Source: an uncultured Bacteroidia bacterium
GTDB lineage: Bacteria > Bacteroidota > Bacteroidia > Bacteroidales > F082
DNA: 64,000 nt
Reading direction: 5' to 3'
Assembly (NCBI GenBank): GCA_913009755.1
Contig: CAJVWU010000002.1
Coordinates: forward strand, 1-64,000
The notes under the pieces were generated by a model. That model was given only the letters and a program-made list of their open reading frames with translations, was not told the DNA's origin and did not search any database. Below, piece by piece: positions 9,300 to 17,239 of the stretch. A program made the translations under genes and the position numbers. Each line of letters begins with the position of its first letter. The first letter of the stretch is position 1.

Positions 9300-9971
9300 A
9301 TGAAAATCTTATTAATAATATTCACGATTTTGACTGTTTTCCTTATTTACGGGTTCAAAAACATTGAGGATGAAGAATCCGGGAAGAAACAACATAAAAT
9401 AAGTGGTGAAGAATTGTTTCAAATGAACTGTGCCGTCTGCCACGGAGTGGACAAACAGGGCAAACCGCCTGTTTTCCCATCGCTGGTCACGGTTAATGAA
9501 CGCATGAACAAAGAGCAGGTTAAAGAACTTTTACAAACCGGAAGAAAAGTCATGCCATCGTTTGCCCACCTGTCGGAACAGGAAAGGGAAGCAATTACCG
9601 GTTACTTGTTTGGCAAATCCACAGAAGTTGAAACAGTAACCGGGATCACCGCGGAACAAAACGGCGAACATCTTTTTGTTGCCAACTGTACCCGATGCCA
9701 CAAAGCCACGCCCGACGACCCGCCCCCGCCGGACCAAAGGGAATGGGGCATGCAACCTGCAGTTCTTGGCGGAATTACAGCAAGGTATTCACCGGATGAT
9801 TTTAAAAACATCCTCAATGCCGGCCCGTGTTATATGCCTTCGTTTGAAACATTGGACACAAAAGCTAAAGAAGACATTTATGCCTGGCTGCAAACGATGG
9901 AGGGTATGTTTGCTGAAAAGAGTAACCATAGGGAAACGGGATGCTTTATGAGATGTGAAAACCGGAACTAA
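9300..9971 (+). CDS. Dihaem c-type cytochrome, exported
   Basis: A 223-residue protein with an N-terminal membrane/signal segment (residues 1-20) and two cytochrome c domains. Haem-attachment motifs are CAVCH (C44-H48) and CTRCH (C130-H134). Likely axial methionines lie in KVMPSF and CYMPSF. The C-terminus ends in a short Cys-containing tail (GCFMRCENRN). It starts 10 bp after the miniature DUF302 gene and is probably the last gene of the Czc-type operon. A role in periplasmic electron transfer is clear from the motifs; its redox partners are not known. Confidence 0.88.
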   Translation: MKILLIIFTILTVFLIYGFKNIEDEESGKKQHKISGEELFQMNCAVCHGVDKQGKPPVFPSLVTVNERMNKEQVKELLQTGRKVMPSFAHLSEQEREAITGYLFGKSTEVETVTGITAEQNGEHLFVANCTRCHKATPDDPPPPDQREWGMQPAVLGGITARYSPDDFKNILNAGPCYMPSFETLDTKAKEDIYAWLQTMEGMFAEKSNHRETGCFMRCENRN

Positions 9972-9987
9972 ATCAATCTTATAATTT

Positions 9988-10043
9988 TATACAATTTTCA
10001 GAAAATTTTATAACATACGTTAAAACAATAGTTCATTCTTTTG
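9988..10043 (+). promoter_or_regulatory. Copper-regulon promoter, copy A
   Basis: The 27-bp operator occupies 9988-10014 and ends in TATAAC; its left half (TATACA) is the most degenerate of the five. After exactly 21 bp comes the -7 element TTCTTTTG (10036-10043). It precedes the lipoprotein gene at 10094. Same geometry as the copies at 13681, 21461, 25731 and 32361. Confidence 0.6.
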
Positions 10044-10093
10044 CATCATTAAAATAATCAATCAATAATTTATAAATCAAAAAAGTAATAAAG

Positions 10094-10606
10094 ATGAAAA
10101 TTTTAAAAATCATTTCAATTATCGCGATCGCAGTGCTATCGGTTACCCTTGTCTCTTGCAATAAAGACAAAACGAATCCGGATCTCACAAAATCGGTTAC
10201 CGGCACCTACGAAGGGACTTTGACAACCAACAATTTGAAAACCACCAGCCCGGCCACGTCCGACATCACAAAATACAATGACTATACAATTCAGGTTCAT
10301 TGTTACGGTGATGACATTGACACCACTTTCATGCTCGAACTTTACGAAGACGGTGACATGATGAGGGTTTGTTTTACAGACAACGATTTCAACAACGAGT
10401 ATGGCCATAATAAGTCAGAAGACCATCACATGATGGGGGATAACGGTGGCTGGATGAACTGGAAACAACATTTAAGCAATGATCACGATCAGAATGACAA
10501 ACATTATGGTTTTTTCAATATGAAAAACCATCAGTTTGATTATACATTCAAGATTGAATCGAAATCAACAAACTATACACAAGAATTTAGTGGTACGCTG
10601 AAATAG
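10094..10606 (+). CDS. His/Met-rich exported lipoprotein, hypothetical
   Basis: A 170-residue protein with a lipoprotein signal (VTLVSCNKDK, Cys23). The C-terminal half is rich in His, Met and Asp (HNKSEDHHMMGDNGGWMNWK and onward), a composition that suits metal binding. The rest looks like a beta-rich periplasmic domain that I do not recognise. It is a single-gene unit: the copper-regulon promoter copy A lies just upstream and a strong terminator follows. A role in copper handling is inferred from promoter and composition. Confidence 0.75.
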   Translation: MKILKIISIIAIAVLSVTLVSCNKDKTNPDLTKSVTGTYEGTLTTNNLKTTSPATSDITKYNDYTIQVHCYGDDIDTTFMLELYEDGDMMRVCFTDNDFNNEYGHNKSEDHHMMGDNGGWMNWKQHLSNDHDQNDKHYGFFNMKNHQFDYTFKIESKSTNYTQEFSGTLK

Positions 10607-10633
10607 CAACAACTTCGCACAGGTGTTGTAATG

Positions 10634-10670
10634 CAGGTACTCCGGGAAAACTCCCGGAGTACCTGTTTTT
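10634..10670 (+). terminator. Strong intrinsic terminator after the lipoprotein gene
   Basis: A perfect 13-bp stem (CAGGTACTCCGGG, 10634-10646, pairing with 10653-10665) with a 6-nt loop is followed by a run of five T. It ends the lipoprotein transcript. Confidence 0.9.
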
Positions 10671-10680
10671 ATTTCTATCC

Positions 10681-10795
10681 TTAATATTGCAAAGTAAACT
10701 TAACAGGCAGATAATACACAACCCTGGCAGGTTCCCCATTGAGGATACCGGGTTTCCATTTTCAGCATTTTTTTCAAAATTATGAAAACATACGC
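10681..10795 (-). pseudogene. Decayed C-terminal fragment of a TonB-type energy transducer
   Basis: Read on the minus strand, 10761 to 10681 gives KWKPGILNGEPARVVYYLP followed by VKFTLQY and a stop. This matches the typical C-terminal end of Bacteroidota TonB proteins (..KWKPG..NG.PV.V...LP..F.L). Immediately upstream the reading jumps frame, and the continuation (..ILKKMLK) is in another frame, so there is an indel at about 10757. No N-terminal part is present. It is a relic left between the lipoprotein terminator and the BKACE gene. Confidence 0.6.
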
Positions 10796-10832
10796 AGCAA
10801 CCAAACTATCTTAAGAAATCGGAAGGAAAAAA

Positions 10833-11702
10833 CTATTCCGGCTGTGGAGCAAGCCCATATTTACCAAACCCTTCCTGTAGGTTCAACAATTTCCGCAACT
10901 TTGCCGGTGTCATCAGTTTGCGTTCATTGGCTTCTGCCAGATTGTGTATGCGTTTTATCAACTCGCTGTTGGTAGCCAGTTTAGAACGTGCCGAATCAAA
11001 CCAGATATTATCTTCAAGCCCTACCCTGACACCACCCCCAGATGCAATTGCAATGGAATTCATCATTAGCTGTGTATTTCCAATACCGGCAAGGCTCCAA
11101 TATGAATTGGCGGGCAAATCACGTACCATGATCCCGGTATGCAACAAGTCGGCTTGCGCACAGGCAATATTTCCCAACAAAAGATTAAAATAATGAGGTG
11201 GCTTTAAAATGCCTTTGGATTCCAGATATTTTGAATAATTGATCATACCGGCATCAAAAGCTTCCAATTCGGGAAGTACGCCTTTCCGTTTCATTTCCAA
11301 TGCCAGATTTTTAATCATTTCGGGTGAGTTAAGACTGGCTATTCTGTTAAAATTCAGAGAACTCAGGGTTAGACTTCCGGTATCCGGTTTCAGGTTGCCG
11401 TCCAGTTGTAAAGCTTCCGAACGTTCCTCAAACTTCTTAAATGTACGCCCACTTAGTGATATACCAAGAATAAGGTCAGGTGCGAATTTGCGAATACCCC
11501 TTATGATCTTTGCATAAATCTCAGCCTTAAAGGTCGGCTCCCCGGTAACCTCATCCCTGGCATGCAGATGTACCATAGTGATCCCCAATTCTACTGCCCG
11601 GTGAACATCTTCAATAATTTCAGAGATAGAAACCGGGACATGCGGTGTTATCTCCTTGGTAGGGATCATCCCGGTAGGTGTGAAATTGACAATTAAATCC
11701 AT
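10833..11702 (-). CDS. BKACE-family enzyme (3-keto-5-aminohexanoate cleavage type)
   Basis: A 289-residue TIM-barrel protein of the DUF849/BKACE family, which condenses a beta-keto acid with acetyl-CoA to give acetoacetate and a CoA ester in a Zn2+-dependent reaction. Visible signatures are the N-terminal VNFTPTGMIPTK, the metal-binding HLHARD, the LGISLSGR strand, PELEAFDAGM, and GGGVRVGLEDN near the C-terminus. The natural substrate cannot be told: no lysine-fermentation or carnitine genes are adjacent. The upstream neighbour is a headless acyltransferase 28 bp away. Confidence 0.85.
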   Translation of the reverse strand: MDLIVNFTPTGMIPTKEITPHVPVSISEIIEDVHRAVELGITMVHLHARDEVTGEPTFKAEIYAKIIRGIRKFAPDLILGISLSGRTFKKFEERSEALQLDGNLKPDTGSLTLSSLNFNRIASLNSPEMIKNLALEMKRKGVLPELEAFDAGMINYSKYLESKGILKPPHYFNLLLGNIACAQADLLHTGIMVRDLPANSYWSLAGIGNTQLMMNSIAIASGGGVRVGLEDNIWFDSARSKLATNSELIKRIHNLAEANERKLMTPAKLRKLLNLQEGFGKYGLAPQPE

Positions 11703-11730
11703 AACAAGTGGTTTTTAAGTGTAAAATAAA

Positions 11731-12138
11731 TCAAAGATTTTTAACAACTCTTGCCGGGATTCCAACAACCTGGACCCGGTCGGGTACATCATGTGTTACA
11801 ACAGAACCCGCCCCCACAATAACGTTTTCCCCGATAGAAATACTATCCAGGATGATCGCCCCCATTCCGATATAGGAGCAACTGCCGATATGTACTTTCC
11901 CTGCTATATTAGCACCTGGTGAAACGGTTACATATTCTCCAAGATGGGAATGATGTCCAATTAAGCAACCCCGGTTCAAAATGACATGGTTTTCGATGAT
12001 CGTGTGGGAGGCAACCACAACCAATGCGTTGATAAAGACATCTTCCCCAACATCAGCAGATGGAAATAGTTGAGCTGACGGATGAATAATGCTTGTAAAC
12101 CCAAACCCAATATCAAAAACCTGCTGAACAATATTTTT
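11731..12138 (-). pseudogene. N-terminally truncated NeuD-like hexapeptide acyltransferase
   Basis: The frame opens right after a stop codon at 12139-12141 and reads SIIHPSAQLFPSADVGEDVF and on into left-handed beta-helix hexapeptide repeats (I/V-G-x4), ending IPARVVKNL. This is the C-terminal half of NeuD/PglD-type sugar O- or N-acetyltransferases. The N-terminal Rossmann-like half (about 90-100 residues) is missing and no ATG lies in the remaining frame; the only start options are a TTG at 12024 or rarer codons. I read it as a remnant, although a short product from 12024 (97 residues) cannot be excluded. Confidence 0.65.
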
Positions 12139-12341
12139 TTAATGGTTTAAACAAATATACATTTTTTTTTAAATGATCTTCAAATTCACGTATGTTTTCT
12201 GGGCTGGGGGATCTAACCTGAACTTTGTTTTCCGAGCCATAATAAAACGGGCATTACCGGCATTGGTTTGATTGTACATTCAAGATAAAAATCCCGTCAT
12301 GGATGTTTCATAGAAAGATAACACAAATCATAAAATAAATG

Positions 12342-12349
12342 TAATTTTG
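12342..12349 (+). promoter_or_regulatory. -7 element of the HMA-AraC regulator gene
   Basis: TAATTTTG fits the TAnnTTTG consensus and ends only 7 bp before the ATG at 12357. Transcription would then begin within a few bases of the start codon, so the mRNA is probably leaderless or nearly so. Confidence 0.5.
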
Positions 12350-12356
12350 TGAATGT

Positions 12357-12929
12357 ATGGATAACACCACGCTTTATATCAAAAACATGGTTTGCAACCG
12401 TTGCATCTGGGCGGTGCAACGCGAATTGAAAAAGCTGGGGCTGAAACCCATGAAAGTGGTTTTGGGAGAGGCTGTTGTGGAAGGGCCGGTAGATGAAGAA
12501 ACACTTCAACAAATTGATACGAACCTGCACAAGATCGGCTTCGAGCTGATTGATGACAAAAAGAGCCGGCTGATAGAAAGCATCAGGACAGAGGTGATCA
12601 ATTACATCCATTACGATCCGGAACTAACGGGCAACATCAATTTCTCGGATCACCTTTCCCAAAAACTGGTTTATGATTATTCATATTTAAGCAGCTTGTT
12701 TTCTGCGGTCGAAGGGATTACCATCGAAAAATACATCATCCTGCAACGCATCGAAAAAGTGAAAGAACTGCTGGTCTATGATGAACTTACATTAAGCGAG
12801 ATCGCCTACCGCACAGGTTACAGCAGCGTGCAGCACCTTTCCAATCAGTTCCGGAAGGTCATTGGCATGAGCCCGTCATTTTTCAAAAAAATCAGGGAAA
12901 AACAACGGAAACCCTTGGATGAGGTGTAG
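12357..12929 (+). CDS. AraC-family regulator with an N-terminal HMA-like metal-binding domain
   Basis: A 190-residue protein. Residues 1 to about 70 look like a heavy-metal-associated ferredoxin-like domain with the ligand pair CNRC (C13, C16) in the usual loop after the first strand. Residues about 75-185 form an AraC DNA-binding domain: a first helix-turn-helix (INFSDHLSQKLVYDYSYLSS) and a second (LTLSEIAYRTGYSSVQHLSN) followed by QFRKVIGMSPSFFKK. AraC domains bind direct repeats about two helical turns apart, and such repeats occur at five copper-related promoters in this window. Cu(I) binding by CxxC giving transcription activation is inferred. Confidence 0.88.
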   Translation: MDNTTLYIKNMVCNRCIWAVQRELKKLGLKPMKVVLGEAVVEGPVDEETLQQIDTNLHKIGFELIDDKKSRLIESIRTEVINYIHYDPELTGNINFSDHLSQKLVYDYSYLSSLFSAVEGITIEKYIILQRIEKVKELLVYDELTLSEIAYRTGYSSVQHLSNQFRKVIGMSPSFFKKIREKQRKPLDEV

Positions 12930-13046
12930 GAAAAATAATGGAAACGTAACTTCCTGGATATTAGAAATTAAAGATGACATCAAAATAATCGGAATAGGGA
13001 AGTAAAATAAATCACAGAATACATGACATTAGAATTCAGTTCCTGA

Positions 13047-13361
13047 TTAACGAATTGTACCCGCTTTTTTTCTTTTCTCCAGCCATTTTTTAAATGATGC
13101 AGGACTTTCGCCTGAAGGCTTTCCTGATAGCAAACCGGCAATACTAATGTCCTCGTCAATATCTTCCCAGTGGATACCATAACCTTCCCCGATCAGCCGC
13201 CAGTTCAGTTGCTCCTGTTTAGTGGCTGCAAGTAACCTTGGGAACCAGGCCAGTGGTACAGAAATAGACCGTCCATCGCTCAGTTCCACTTTTAAGGTGT
13301 CATCAGTAATGGTGACATCCAGTGCTTTTGGAGTTATGATCTCAATCGCTGAAGTAATCAT
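13047..13361 (-). CDS. DUF2442 domain protein
   Basis: A 104-residue protein with the DUF2442 signature (ITDDTLKVELSDGRSISVPL, AWFPRLLAAT, LIGEGYGIHWEDIDEDISI). DUF2442 genes are usually paired with DUF4160 genes, and such pairs are discussed as possible toxin-antitoxin or regulatory modules. The partner is present just upstream (13342-13581), overlapping by 20 bp, but its start is damaged. The function is unknown. Confidence 0.85.
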   Translation of the reverse strand: MITSAIEIITPKALDVTITDDTLKVELSDGRSISVPLAWFPRLLAATKQEQLNWRLIGEGYGIHWEDIDEDISIAGLLSGKPSGESPASFKKWLEKRKKAGTIR

Positions 13362-13581
13362 GCCAGGCCTCCTTTATTAATATTTCATTCTCTTTTATTA
13401 TTCTTTCAATTTTCAAAATTTCACCAGGATTAAAACCATTACTGCTGTGAAAAATAACAGGGTTTATCCAAAATTTAGCCACCTTATGATCCTTTTCAAC
13501 ATGAACATGAACAGGTTCATGTTTATCACTGGAATAAAAGAAAAACCTATAAGGCCCTTTTCTTAAAATCGTTGGTGCCCA
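13342..13581 (-). pseudogene. DUF4160 gene with its start codon out of frame
   Basis: The minus-strand frame reads PTILRKGPYRFFFYSSDKHE, then a HVHVEKDHKVAKFW core and an EAWHDYFSD end: a complete DUF4160 body of 77 residues. Family members begin M-P-T-I-L. Here the ATG (13582-13580) is one base out of frame because of an extra G (ATGGGCACCAACG), and an in-frame TAA stands directly before. Either a frameshift has killed the gene, or a rare start codon is used, or the base is a sequencing error. It overlaps the DUF2442 gene. Confidence 0.65.
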
Positions 13582-13680
13582 TTATTTTAATTCTCAAATA
13601 AGTTCATTACAATAAACAAAAACACAAAAAACTTCCCATTCAGCCTGCCGAACCCCATTCACCGGGCCACCTAAAAATCA

Positions 13681-13736
13681 TATAACTCTTTTCTAAAATT
13701 ATATAACAACCCTTCCGTTTACCTTCCCTTTCTTTG
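13681..13736 (+). promoter_or_regulatory. Copper-regulon promoter, copy B
   Basis: Operator at 13681-13707 (TATAAC-N15-TATAAC), then exactly 21 bp, then the -7 element TTTCTTTG (13729-13736). It lies 33 bp before the TTG start of the HYC protein that leads the cusCBA operon. Confidence 0.65.
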
Positions 13737-13769
13737 TCACGTTAAAAATAAATATAACGACAACCTAAT

Positions 13770-14144
13770 TTGATCAGAAAGATTTTATATATAACAATGA
13801 CATTCGTGTTGCTGGTTTCCATCACCGGATTCACCGTTTACAAACATTATTGTGGAGATGAACTAACCGGGGTTGCTTTTTTTACGGATTCCAGCGAATG
13901 CCACAAAACTTCCTGCAACCAATGCGAGGATGTAATGGTAAGTTGCAAACTACACATGGAAATGCTTTCTGCCGACACTCAAAATATCCCTGAAAATATT
14001 TATTTTGAAATAACGCCAAGTGAACTGTTATTTTCCCGAATTTCAGTGATGCCTGAAACAGTTGATCCCAAATTGCATTCCGAAAAAACCATCAACGATC
14101 TTTCTTTGCCTGGAATTTTTATACTCCAGTCTTTTCGATGTTGA
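13770..14144 (+). CDS. HYC-type small exported protein leading the Cus operon
   Basis: A 124-residue protein with an N-terminal membrane/signal segment followed by KHYCGDEL and a Cys-rich stretch (SSECHKTSCNQCEDVMVSC). It resembles the second protein at 25806 in length, signal, HYC motif and Cys cluster, and belongs with the Bacteroidota HYC_CC_PP proteins, although the CC and PP parts are less clear here. The start is TTG at 13770; an ATG at 13797 would cut the signal segment, and the paralogue's N-terminus aligns with the TTG version. Copper-regulon promoter copy B stands directly upstream. Its function is unknown; copper binding is likely. Confidence 0.75.
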   Translation: MIRKILYITMTFVLLVSITGFTVYKHYCGDELTGVAFFTDSSECHKTSCNQCEDVMVSCKLHMEMLSADTQNIPENIYFEITPSELLFSRISVMPETVDPKLHSEKTINDLSLPGIFILQSFRC

Positions 14145-14353
14145 TTTTATCTTATTGTTTTTGAATTTGCAAGGCCCTGAAAAATGATTCATTTCTATCT
14201 GGCCCCATTCTTAAAAAAAACATTACTATTGTTAATAATTCCAAAAACCATCATTTCATTTTATCAAATGAACCCATTGAACCATATTAAATAATGATAT
14301 ACGTTTCTTACTTGAAAAATAATTTATCAGATCCCTGTTTAAACCAGAACAAA

Positions 14354-15631
14354 ATGAGTAAAATCAAAACAAAAACATTGCTGTTTCTTATAATTTTCCT
14401 GCTTTTCGGTGGAGTCGTTTCAGCCCAGGAGGCAGATTCGCTGCCTGCTTTAATAAAGAAAGCCGTTGAGATCAATCCCAAAATCCGAACCCTTGAGGCC
14501 AAGCTGAATATGGCCAGGGAAGATATTCCCATCGGTACCAATCTTCCCGATCCGGTTTTCTCGGTTGGATTGCTTAACGTGCCTGTCAACACATTCTCGT
14601 TCAGGCAGGAAGCCATGACCGGTACGGCGTTGAATCTTACGCAAACCATCCCGTTTCCGGGATCGTTGAAAGCCAAAGCCGAGGTGAAAGCCATGGATAC
14701 CCTGATTGTGAAACAGGAGATTGCCGACCTTAAAAATCAAATTGCACAGCAAATGGCCACGCTTTACTATTCCCTCCAGGAAAAACGCCGTGAAATGGAA
14801 CTGTCAAAAGAAAGTGTGGATTTATTGAAACAGGTTTCGCTGGTGGCTAAACGAAAGTTTGAGGTGGGGACCGCCAGCCTCGAAAATATTATTCAGGTCG
14901 AGGTGCAGATTACCCGCGTAAAAGATCAAATCGAGGCGCTGAAAGGAGATGCACAATCAATGCAGGCGCAAATGAATGCTTATCTGTTGCGTGATGACCG
15001 GGTTGTCATCGCCACTCCGGAGATTGTTCCGGTTAGCCATGAGGTTTTTGTAACAGACACCTTGTTGAAACTTGCTGCCCTGAACCGGCCGGCGTTAAAA
15101 GGAATAAAATTATACCAAAATAAAGCTGTGCTACAGCAGAAAGAGGTGGAAAAAAATTACTATCCCAATTTTAAAGTAGGATTACAATACACATTCAGGA
15201 GTTATAACCAGGCCAGCGGCATTAATTATCCCGATTTTCTGGGGCTCGTCGTGGGAATTACCATTCCGCTGGGTTATGGGGGGAACATAAAAGCTCAGGT
15301 AAATAAAACACGTTACCTGCAGGACTATTATGGACAGCAGTTTCATTCTTCCCTGCAAATCCTGCAACAGTCGTTTGGAAAAATCAATGCAAAAATCACT
15401 GAACTCCGCAACCGTGAAAAGCTTTTGGAAAAAACCATGTTGCCACAGACCATTCAGGCTTATCAGGCTGCCATGGCCGATTACCAGGTGAATAAAATTG
15501 ATTTTGTGAACGTCATCAAAGCGGAAGACGATATTTTGAAAATAAAAACAGAACTGGCAAAACTGCGTACAAATTACGCTATTCAGGTTGCGCAACTCGA
15601 ATACCTGACCGGTTCAAAGCTTATCTATTAA
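14354..15631 (+). CDS. CusC/TolC-type outer-membrane factor
   Basis: A 425-residue outer-membrane channel protein. The frame is open from 14294, but the start at 14354 (MSKIKTKT) gives a standard signal peptide cleaved after VSAQ. Two outer-membrane-efflux repeats with long helices (e.g. LEAKLNMAREDIPIGTNLPD, LQQSFGKINAKITELRNREK) are seen. It precedes the adaptor gene by 25 bp and would complete the CusCBA tripartite pump. Confidence 0.9.
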   Translation: MSKIKTKTLLFLIIFLLFGGVVSAQEADSLPALIKKAVEINPKIRTLEAKLNMAREDIPIGTNLPDPVFSVGLLNVPVNTFSFRQEAMTGTALNLTQTIPFPGSLKAKAEVKAMDTLIVKQEIADLKNQIAQQMATLYYSLQEKRREMELSKESVDLLKQVSLVAKRKFEVGTASLENIIQVEVQITRVKDQIEALKGDAQSMQAQMNAYLLRDDRVVIATPEIVPVSHEVFVTDTLLKLAALNRPALKGIKLYQNKAVLQQKEVEKNYYPNFKVGLQYTFRSYNQASGINYPDFLGLVVGITIPLGYGGNIKAQVNKTRYLQDYYGQQFHSSLQILQQSFGKINAKITELRNREKLLEKTMLPQTIQAYQAAMADYQVNKIDFVNVIKAEDDILKIKTELAKLRTNYAIQVAQLEYLTGSKLIY

Positions 15632-15656
15632 TCGAAAATATAAACAGAAGATAACC

Positions 15657-17210
15657 ATGAACAAGAAAATTTTTATCTACACAGCGTTAATAGTTGTCGG
15701 TGCTGCACTTGGTGCCGGCGGATACTATTTTTATGCAGGTGGAGCCTTCGGAAACGAGGCTTCTTCTCCGGAAAACGGAACAAATCAAAAAACGGAAACC
15801 GCCAAAAAAAGGGAAATCTTGTACTACCGTGCCCCCATGAATCCAAAAGAGATTTATGACCATCCCGGAAAGTCGAATATGGGCATGGATTTAGTTCCTG
15901 TTTACGCCGATGCTTCCGGAGAAACCGGTGTGGTTTCCATTAACCCTGTTATTCAACAGGACATGAATGTGAAAATTGCAACGGTAAAATCGGGTACGCT
16001 CAATGCTGAGGTTTTTACCAACGGTATCCTTCAGCCCGATGAACAAAAAGAGTATGTGGCTACGACAAAAATCGGCGGCTGGATTGAGAAAATGTATATT
16101 AACTATACCGGTCAAAAGGTTTACAAAGGGGATAAGCTGATTAAGATTTATTCGCCCGAACTGGTGGCCGCCCAGGAAGAGTACCTCACGGCTTTGGCTT
16201 ACGATAACGCCATGAAAACAACCGGCGCCAAAACCAATCTGATTAAAAATACCGTTCGTAAACTGGAGCTGCTCGATGTGTCGGATGCCGAAATACAACA
16301 TTTGAAACAAACAAAGCAGGTGCGGAAATATATTGTACTGACAGCGCCTTTTGATGGCACCGTTTTGTATAAAGGAGTGGAAGAAGGTGCCAAAATCAAC
16401 CGGGGCACGCCGTTGCTTAAAGTTGCCAACCTGCATAGTTTGTGGATCCTCGCCGATATTTACGAGTACGAGTTGTTTAAAATCGGGCTGGGTGACCATG
16501 TACTGGTAACATTTGACTACCTGCCGGGCAAAAGTTATAAAGGGACAGTTTCGTTTATTTATCCTACGCTCGACACCAAAACACGTACCATCAAGGTACG
16601 AATTGTCCTTCCAAACCCCAAAGGTGAACTGAAGCCGGGTATGTTTGCTTCGGTTGATATCAAAGGAAAAAGCCTTGGTGTTTACCCCCTTATACCCGAG
16701 CAGGCGATACTTCGAAGCGGACGGGTGAATACGGTCATCATTGCTTTGGGCGGTGGAAAGTTTAAACCGGCACAAATTGAACTGGGCGCCTATTCCGATG
16801 GCTTTTACCAGGCGTTAAGCGGTTTGCAGGCCGGGACAAAGATTGTTACTTCCGCCCAGTTCCTAATTGATTCCGAATCAAACCTGCGGGCGGCTTTGAG
16901 CGGTTTTTCCGGTGCTGATACTACTGAAAAAATGAGTGAAGGGGAGATGAAAAATATGGACAAGAATCAGAAGAATGGCAAAACTGTCATATCCGATAAA
17001 AAACTGGAATCCGAACTTATTCGTAAAGGTGTTATTGACTTGAAGGCGATTGATAAAAACGGGGATGGCAAACTTTATCAGGATATTATGGACTGGAATG
17101 TGATTTCCGACAAGCCGGCAACCTGCCCGATATGCGGAATGAAACTGCGTGAGTTTTCCATTGAACAGGTGAAAAAGAACCTGAAAGATCATGGATTCTC
17201 CTACCGATAA
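15657..17210 (+). CDS. CusB-type adaptor with metal-binding ends
   Basis: A 517-residue periplasmic adaptor of the Cu/Ag pump. After an N-terminal anchor comes a heavy-metal binding module (YYRAPMNPKEIYDHPGKSNM to residue about 85), as in many CusB proteins. Then come the lipoyl, barrel and helical-hairpin domains (GWIEKMYINYTGQKVYKGDK; LTAPFDGTVLYKGVEEGAK). The C-terminus adds about 100 residues: a Met/Lys-rich linker, an EF-hand-like loop (D466-K-N-G-D470-G-K) and a second metal module with CPICGM (C490, C493). Delivery of Cu(I) to CusA is the known role of the family; the role of the C-terminal extension is unknown. Confidence 0.92.
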   Translation: MNKKIFIYTALIVVGAALGAGGYYFYAGGAFGNEASSPENGTNQKTETAKKREILYYRAPMNPKEIYDHPGKSNMGMDLVPVYADASGETGVVSINPVIQQDMNVKIATVKSGTLNAEVFTNGILQPDEQKEYVATTKIGGWIEKMYINYTGQKVYKGDKLIKIYSPELVAAQEEYLTALAYDNAMKTTGAKTNLIKNTVRKLELLDVSDAEIQHLKQTKQVRKYIVLTAPFDGTVLYKGVEEGAKINRGTPLLKVANLHSLWILADIYEYELFKIGLGDHVLVTFDYLPGKSYKGTVSFIYPTLDTKTRTIKVRIVLPNPKGELKPGMFASVDIKGKSLGVYPLIPEQAILRSGRVNTVIIALGGGKFKPAQIELGAYSDGFYQALSGLQAGTKIVTSAQFLIDSESNLRAALSGFSGADTTEKMSEGEMKNMDKNQKNGKTVISDKKLESELIRKGVIDLKAIDKNGDGKLYQDIMDWNVISDKPATCPICGMKLREFSIEQVKKNLKDHGFSYR

Positions 17211-17239
17211 TTATTAACTAAAATACAAAAGGATAACTT

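Noticed and set aside
6961-12320. Shared 14-mer ATGTTTCATAGAAA before the P1B ATPase and before the regulator gene
   Set aside because: Several such 14-mer pairs are expected by chance in a window this size, and the positions relative to promoters differ.
12303-12341. A sixth copper operator before the regulator gene
   Set aside because: ATAAC stands 19 bp and not 21 bp before the -7 box, and the left half-site does not match. Autoregulation remains possible but is not supported.
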